Positions 3,508 to 6,357 of a stretch of 6,357 bases of DNA are shown in pieces. The notes beneath the pieces are model-generated. The model saw nothing but the letters and a program-made list of their open reading frames with translations, was not told the origin of the DNA and did not search any database. Position 1 is the first letter of the stretch; every line of letters begins with the position of its first letter. The stretch comes from Phenylobacterium sp. (GTDB lineage: Bacteria > Pseudomonadota > Alphaproteobacteria > Caulobacterales > Caulobacteraceae). The stretch covers positions 1 to 6,357 of the forward strand of contig JAQGIJ010000305.1 in the NCBI GenBank assembly GCA_028291285.1, written 5' to 3'. Made by a program: the position numbers and the translations under genes.

Positions 3508-6357
3508 TCATCCGAACAGGAAGTCCCCTGACATCAGCGTCCCGGTGAAGGTCGCCAGGCGGATCGTGTGTCCGCCGAAGGACGTCAGGTCGATGAGCGT
3601 GTCGCCGCTGCTCTGGGAGATGTGCCCGCTGAGCTGCGAGAACTGGGTCAGGCCGGCGTAGGCGTCCAGTTCGAGATGGTCGCCCTGCGCCTGGCTGAAG
3701 TCGCTGATCGTCGCGGCGCCCGAAGACGGGTGGAAGACGAACTGATCCGCCCCCGCGCCGCCCGTCAGGCGGTCCGCCCCGCCACCGCTCACCAGCCGGT
3801 CCGCCCCGCCCCCGCCGCTCAAGGTGTCGCTCGCAGCGTTGGCGATCAGCAGGTCGCCGTCCTCGCTGCCGACGGCGGTGTTCACGGAGGCGGCGATCGC
3901 GTGCGCCGAGCCCCCGGGCGTGCCGCCGCTGTCGGGCTGCTGGGCGTGCATGGCGGCGTACCAGATGTTCGCGAGCTTGGCGTAGCCGGTCGCGGTCGGG
4001 TGCGCGGCGTCGGCGATATCGCTCAAGCTCATCGCCGAGGTGTCGACCAGGGTCGCGTGCGCGCCGGCGGCCACGGCCTGCGACACCGCGGTCTTGATGG
4101 CGGCGTTGACGGTGGCGACCATGGCGGCGTCGCCGGCCTGCGGGTCCTGCGCCTGGTTGATCGGCATCAGGGTGGCGACATAGGCCCGCGTGCCCGGGCT
4201 GACCGAGGTCAGCAGCGCGAGCATCTTGGAGATCGACTCGGCGACGTGGGTCGCCGGCGACGCTTCCTGGAAGATGTCGTTGGTGCCGATCATCAGCAGG
4301 ACTGCATCGGGGTGTGTGGTGGCCAGGATACCCGGCAGCAGCGAGGCGATCTGATCTGCTCGATAGTTCGGATAGCCCGCATGGTTCTGGTCCGGCAGGA
4401 GAGCGTCGCCGGAGGTGTTCGGCCCGACGAAGTTGATCAGGCTGGAGGTGGCGGCGAAGTCCCACCACAGCGGCGCGCGATAACCATCCTCGGTATTGGT
4501 CTGGCCCTTGGAGTAGTCCAGGGCGGTCCAGCCGTAGGTGATCGAGTCGCCGAGCGGCAGCACCGTGGTCGCGCGCGCCCACTGATGGGTGGCGAGGTTG
4601 ACCGACACCGCCTGAGGGCTGCCGGCGAAGGTGACGGCGTTGGCCGTGACCGAGGCCGGATCCGGGCCTGAGACCGACACCGCCAGGTCTGCGGTGACCA
4701 CGGCAGGCGCCGTCGTGGGCGTGAACACCGCGTCGATGTGACCATTGGTGGGCGCGTAGTCGCCCGGCGTCGCACCCGGATTCAGCTGTGCGCCCCAGAT
4801 CTGGAAGGTCCCGCTCGCGGTCTGGGTCGCGTCGTGCATGAAGGCGACGTTGTCGCTCGCCAGGTTGTTGCCGGTGAGGGTGAGGCTGAAGCGCTGCCAG
4901 GTGCTGGTGGCCACACCCGCGACCACGCTGTTGGTGCTGCCGTTGTAGTAGTTCAGGTCGAAGTGGCCGTCGCCACTGACCAGACGCACCCAGACGCTGT
5001 AAGTGTTCTGACCGTTGATCGGGCCGCCGTAGTAGATCCCGCTGTTGGCGCTCGCCAGCGTGATCTGGTCCGCCGTCGTGGCGGTCCCGGTCGGCCCGGC
5101 TGCGACATTGGCGGTGACGGCCGGCGCCGTGCCGGACACCGCGAACTTCACCCACGCGGGGTTGTCGAAGGCCTCGGAGTTGAGAATGAAGTTCTGTCCC
5201 GTGATCGCCGAGGCCGTCTGCTGATAGGCGTGCCCGTCCGAGATCGTGTAGTGGAAGACGTCGGTGACGGTCTGGCCCGGGGCCAGCGCCTTCACGTTCG
5301 CCTGGCCCGCCGCCTCCTGGTAGGTGTAGGCGCCGCTCGCGCCGAGCACGAGCGTCCCGTAGGTCCCGGCGATCGACGCGCCGACGTTCGCCGCCTGCCC
5401 GTTCACCGCCACGACCGAGAGCGCGGAGCCGCTCGGGGCGAGGTCGTTGGTCAGCACATTGCCGGCCAGCTGGCCCGAGGTCGGCGCCGCCCCGGCGTCG
5501 GCCACGGCGACCGGCGGCGCGTTCACCGCCGGACCCGCGACGTTCACGGTGAGGTCGGCGCCGACCACCTGGTTGCCGGTGGTGGTCGTGGTGGTGGATG
5601 TGCCCGCCGAGCCGCTGGTCGCGACATAGTCGTTCGGCGTCGCGCCGGGGTTGAGCTGAGCGCCCCAGAACTGGAACACACCGGTGGCGCTCTCGGTGTC
5701 TCCGTGCATCAGGGCGACGTTGCCGTCGGCTGCGCCGGTAGCGCTAAAGGTCAGGGTGTAGCGCTGCCAGGTGTTGGTCGCGACGATGGTCTTCGAGACG
5801 TCGGTCGTCGCGCCATAATAGTTGAGGTCGAGGTGGCCGTCGCCGCTGACCAGCTTCGCCCAGACGCTGAAGGTGTATTGCCCGGAGACATTGGTGTTGA
5901 AGTAGAGCCCGCTGTCGACGCCGGCGAGGGTGACCTGGTCCGCCGTGCTCGCCGACCCCTGCGGCCCCAGCGCCACGTTGGCCGTCACCGCCGGCGCCGT
6001 TCCGGAGGCGAACCTCACCCAGGCGGCGTTGTCGAAGGCTTCCGACTGGGTGATCAGGTTCTGGTTCGTCGTCGTCGTGACGCCGGGGTGCGCGTGCCCG
6101 TCCGAGATCGTGTAGTGGAACACGTCGGTTACGGCCTGGCCGGGCGTCAGCGCCTGCACGGCGGCGTTGCTGGCGAGCGCGTAGCTGTACTTGCCGTCCG
6201 CCCCCAGCACGAGCGAGCCGTAGACGCCGGCGACCGAGGTTCCCACGCCCGCGGCCTGGCCGTTGACGCTGGCGACGCTCAGCGGGTCGGACTCGGGGTC
6301 GGTGTCGTTCGCCAGGACGTTGCCGCTCGCCTGGGTGGTCGCGCCCACCTTCACGGC
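3508..6357 (-). CDS. Modular secreted esterase: VCBS and carbohydrate-binding-like repeats, CE3-like SGNH hydrolase, RTX C-terminus (N-terminus outside window)
   Basis: The frame is open to the right edge, so the true start is not seen; 949 residues are visible (numbered here with residue 1 at 6354). Order: VCBS/cadherin-like domain (about 11-92; GNVLANDTDPESDPLSV, DVFHYTISDGHA), carbohydrate-binding-like jelly-roll domain (99-247; QSEAFDNAAWV to FWGAQLNPG), second VCBS-like domain (298-380), second jelly-roll-like domain (388-537), then an SGNH hydrolase (about 596-803). The hydrolase shows GDSIT with nucleophile Ser604, block II Gly660, GTND (Gly690/Asn692) and D782-x-x-H785 in ADAAHPTATGY. 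The pattern LPLGDSITYG, GYRAPLW, NFVGP, DQNHAGYP, IGTND and HPTATGYAKLA resembles carbohydrate esterase family 3 (acetyl-xylan-esterase-like). RTX GGxGxD-type nonapeptides (about 846-874) and a C-terminus ending SGDFLFG indicate calcium-dependent folding and type I secretion. The likely role is deacetylation of an extracellular polysaccharide; the substrate is unknown. No type I transporter lies in the window. Confidence 0.9.
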   Translation of the reverse strand, partial: AVKVGATTQASGNVLANDTDPESDPLSVASVNGQAAGVGTSVAGVYGSLVLGADGKYSYALASNAAVQALTPGQAVTDVFHYTISDGHAHPGVTTTTNQNLITQSEAFDNAAWVRFASGTAPAVTANVALGPQGSASTADQVTLAGVDSGLYFNTNVSGQYTFSVWAKLVSGDGHLDLNYYGATTDVSKTIVATNTWQRYTLTFSATGAADGNVALMHGDTESATGVFQFWGAQLNPGATPNDYVATSGSAGTSTTTTTTGNQVVGADLTVNVAGPAVNAPPVAVADAGAAPTSGQLAGNVLTNDLAPSGSALSVVAVNGQAANVGASIAGTYGTLVLGASGAYTYQEAAGQANVKALAPGQTVTDVFHYTISDGHAYQQTASAITGQNFILNSEAFDNPAWVKFAVSGTAPAVTANVAAGPTGTATTADQITLASANSGIYYGGPINGQNTYSVWVRLVSGDGHFDLNYYNGSTNSVVAGVATSTWQRFSLTLTGNNLASDNVAFMHDATQTASGTFQIWGAQLNPGATPGDYAPTNGHIDAVFTPTTAPAVVTADLAVSVSGPDPASVTANAVTFAGSPQAVSVNLATHQWARATTVLPLGDSITYGWTALDYSKGQTNTEDGYRAPLWWDFAATSSLINFVGPNTSGDALLPDQNHAGYPNYRADQIASLLPGILATTHPDAVLLMIGTNDIFQEASPATHVAESISKMLALLTSVSPGTRAYVATLMPINQAQDPQAGDAAMVATVNAAIKTAVSQAVAAGAHATLVDTSAMSLSDIADAAHPTATGYAKLANIWYAAMHAQQPDSGGTPGGSAHAIAASVNTAVGSEDGDLLIANAASDTLSGGGGADRLVSGGGADRLTGGAGADQFVFHPSSGAATISDFSQAQGDHLELDAYAGLTQFSQLSGHISQSSGDTLIDLTSFGGHTIRLATFTGTLMSGDFLFG
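3733..3819 (-). other. RTX calcium-binding nonapeptide block
   Basis: Within the esterase protein, residues about 846-874 read as three consecutive glycine- and aspartate-rich turns: SGGGGADRLV, SGGGADRLT and GGAGADQFVF. These fit the GGxGxDxUx repeat of type I-secreted proteins; the middle one is a residue short. Such blocks bind calcium outside the cell and drive folding after export. About 75 residues follow as the export signal. Confidence 0.75.
4744..6324 (-). repeat. In-frame duplicated unit (VCBS-like + carbohydrate-binding-like) inside the esterase gene
   Basis: Two tandem units, about 5614-6324 and 4744-5463, encode the same domain pair with a period of 288 codons (864 bp) at the YTISDGHA motif. 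DNA identity remains high in places: 29 consecutive bases are identical at 5228-5256 and 6092-6120. The carbohydrate-binding-like halves are more than half identical by eye, sharing SEAFDN-x-AWV, GTAPAVTANVA, LVSGDGH-x-DLNYY and WGAQLNPGATP. The units are joined by a Thr-rich linker (residues 251-260). More copies may exist beyond the right edge. Confidence 0.8.

Noticed and set aside
3568..4671. Plus-strand open frame (367 codons) antisense to the esterase gene
   Set aside because: Antisense shadow in GC-rich DNA with no recognisable domain and no good ribosome binding site.
3263..5155. Long minus-strand open frame (630 codons) overlapping the esterase gene
   Set aside because: Its Arg/His/Gln-rich translation is typical of a shifted frame in high-GC DNA; the esterase frame carries catalytic and repeat motifs throughout.
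5570..5602. GGT/GTG-rich microsatellite-like run
   Set aside because: It encodes the Thr-rich linker of the esterase protein in frame; too short and irregular to call a phase-variation tract.

Overview
This GC-rich window, with strong G/C bias at codon third positions, looks like an alphaproteobacterial chromosome, most likely Caulobacterales. The support is a Tad-pilus-type TadE/TadF/TadG set, large secreted RTX-type and beta-helix proteins, and a TTAA-N7-TTAA element matching the binding site of the cell-cycle regulator CtrA. The assignment is inferred from style and motifs, not from a database match.

Layout from left to right. (1) 1-127, minus strand: the first 42 codons of a GTG-started gene whose product begins like a secreted right-handed beta-helix protein; the rest lies outside the window. 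(2) 128-426: a non-coding stretch of lower GC with a perfect hairpin and a spaced direct repeat. (3) 427-1947, minus: a TadG-like protein with an N-terminal anchor and a von Willebrand A (vWA) domain. (4) 1948-2083: a divergent promoter region with an 11-bp direct repeat. (5) 2084-2584 and 2581-3102, plus: two TadE/TadF-like pseudopilins joined by an ATGA overlap. (6) 3103-3322: an AT-richer regulatory stretch with a CtrA-type box and a small hairpin. (7) 3323-3502, plus: a 59-residue unknown small protein with coding-like base composition. (8) 3508 to the right edge, minus: a very large modular protein cut by the window end. In N-to-C order it carries two copies of a [VCBS/cadherin-like + carbohydrate-binding-like] unit, an SGNH esterase resembling carbohydrate esterase family 3, and a short RTX/type I secretion C-terminus.

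The common theme is the cell surface. TadE/F/G proteins are minor, envelope-associated parts of Tad (Flp) pili. The right-hand gene encodes a probable type I-secreted, calcium-binding polysaccharide esterase, and the left-hand gene a probable secreted beta-helix protein. No Tad ATPase, secretin or major pilin and no type I transporter lies in the window, so how these genes cooperate is inference. The most notable items are the modular esterase with its internal duplication, the CtrA-type box ahead of an unknown small gene, and the repeat in the divergent tad promoter region. No tRNA, rRNA, CRISPR array or insertion sequence was seen.
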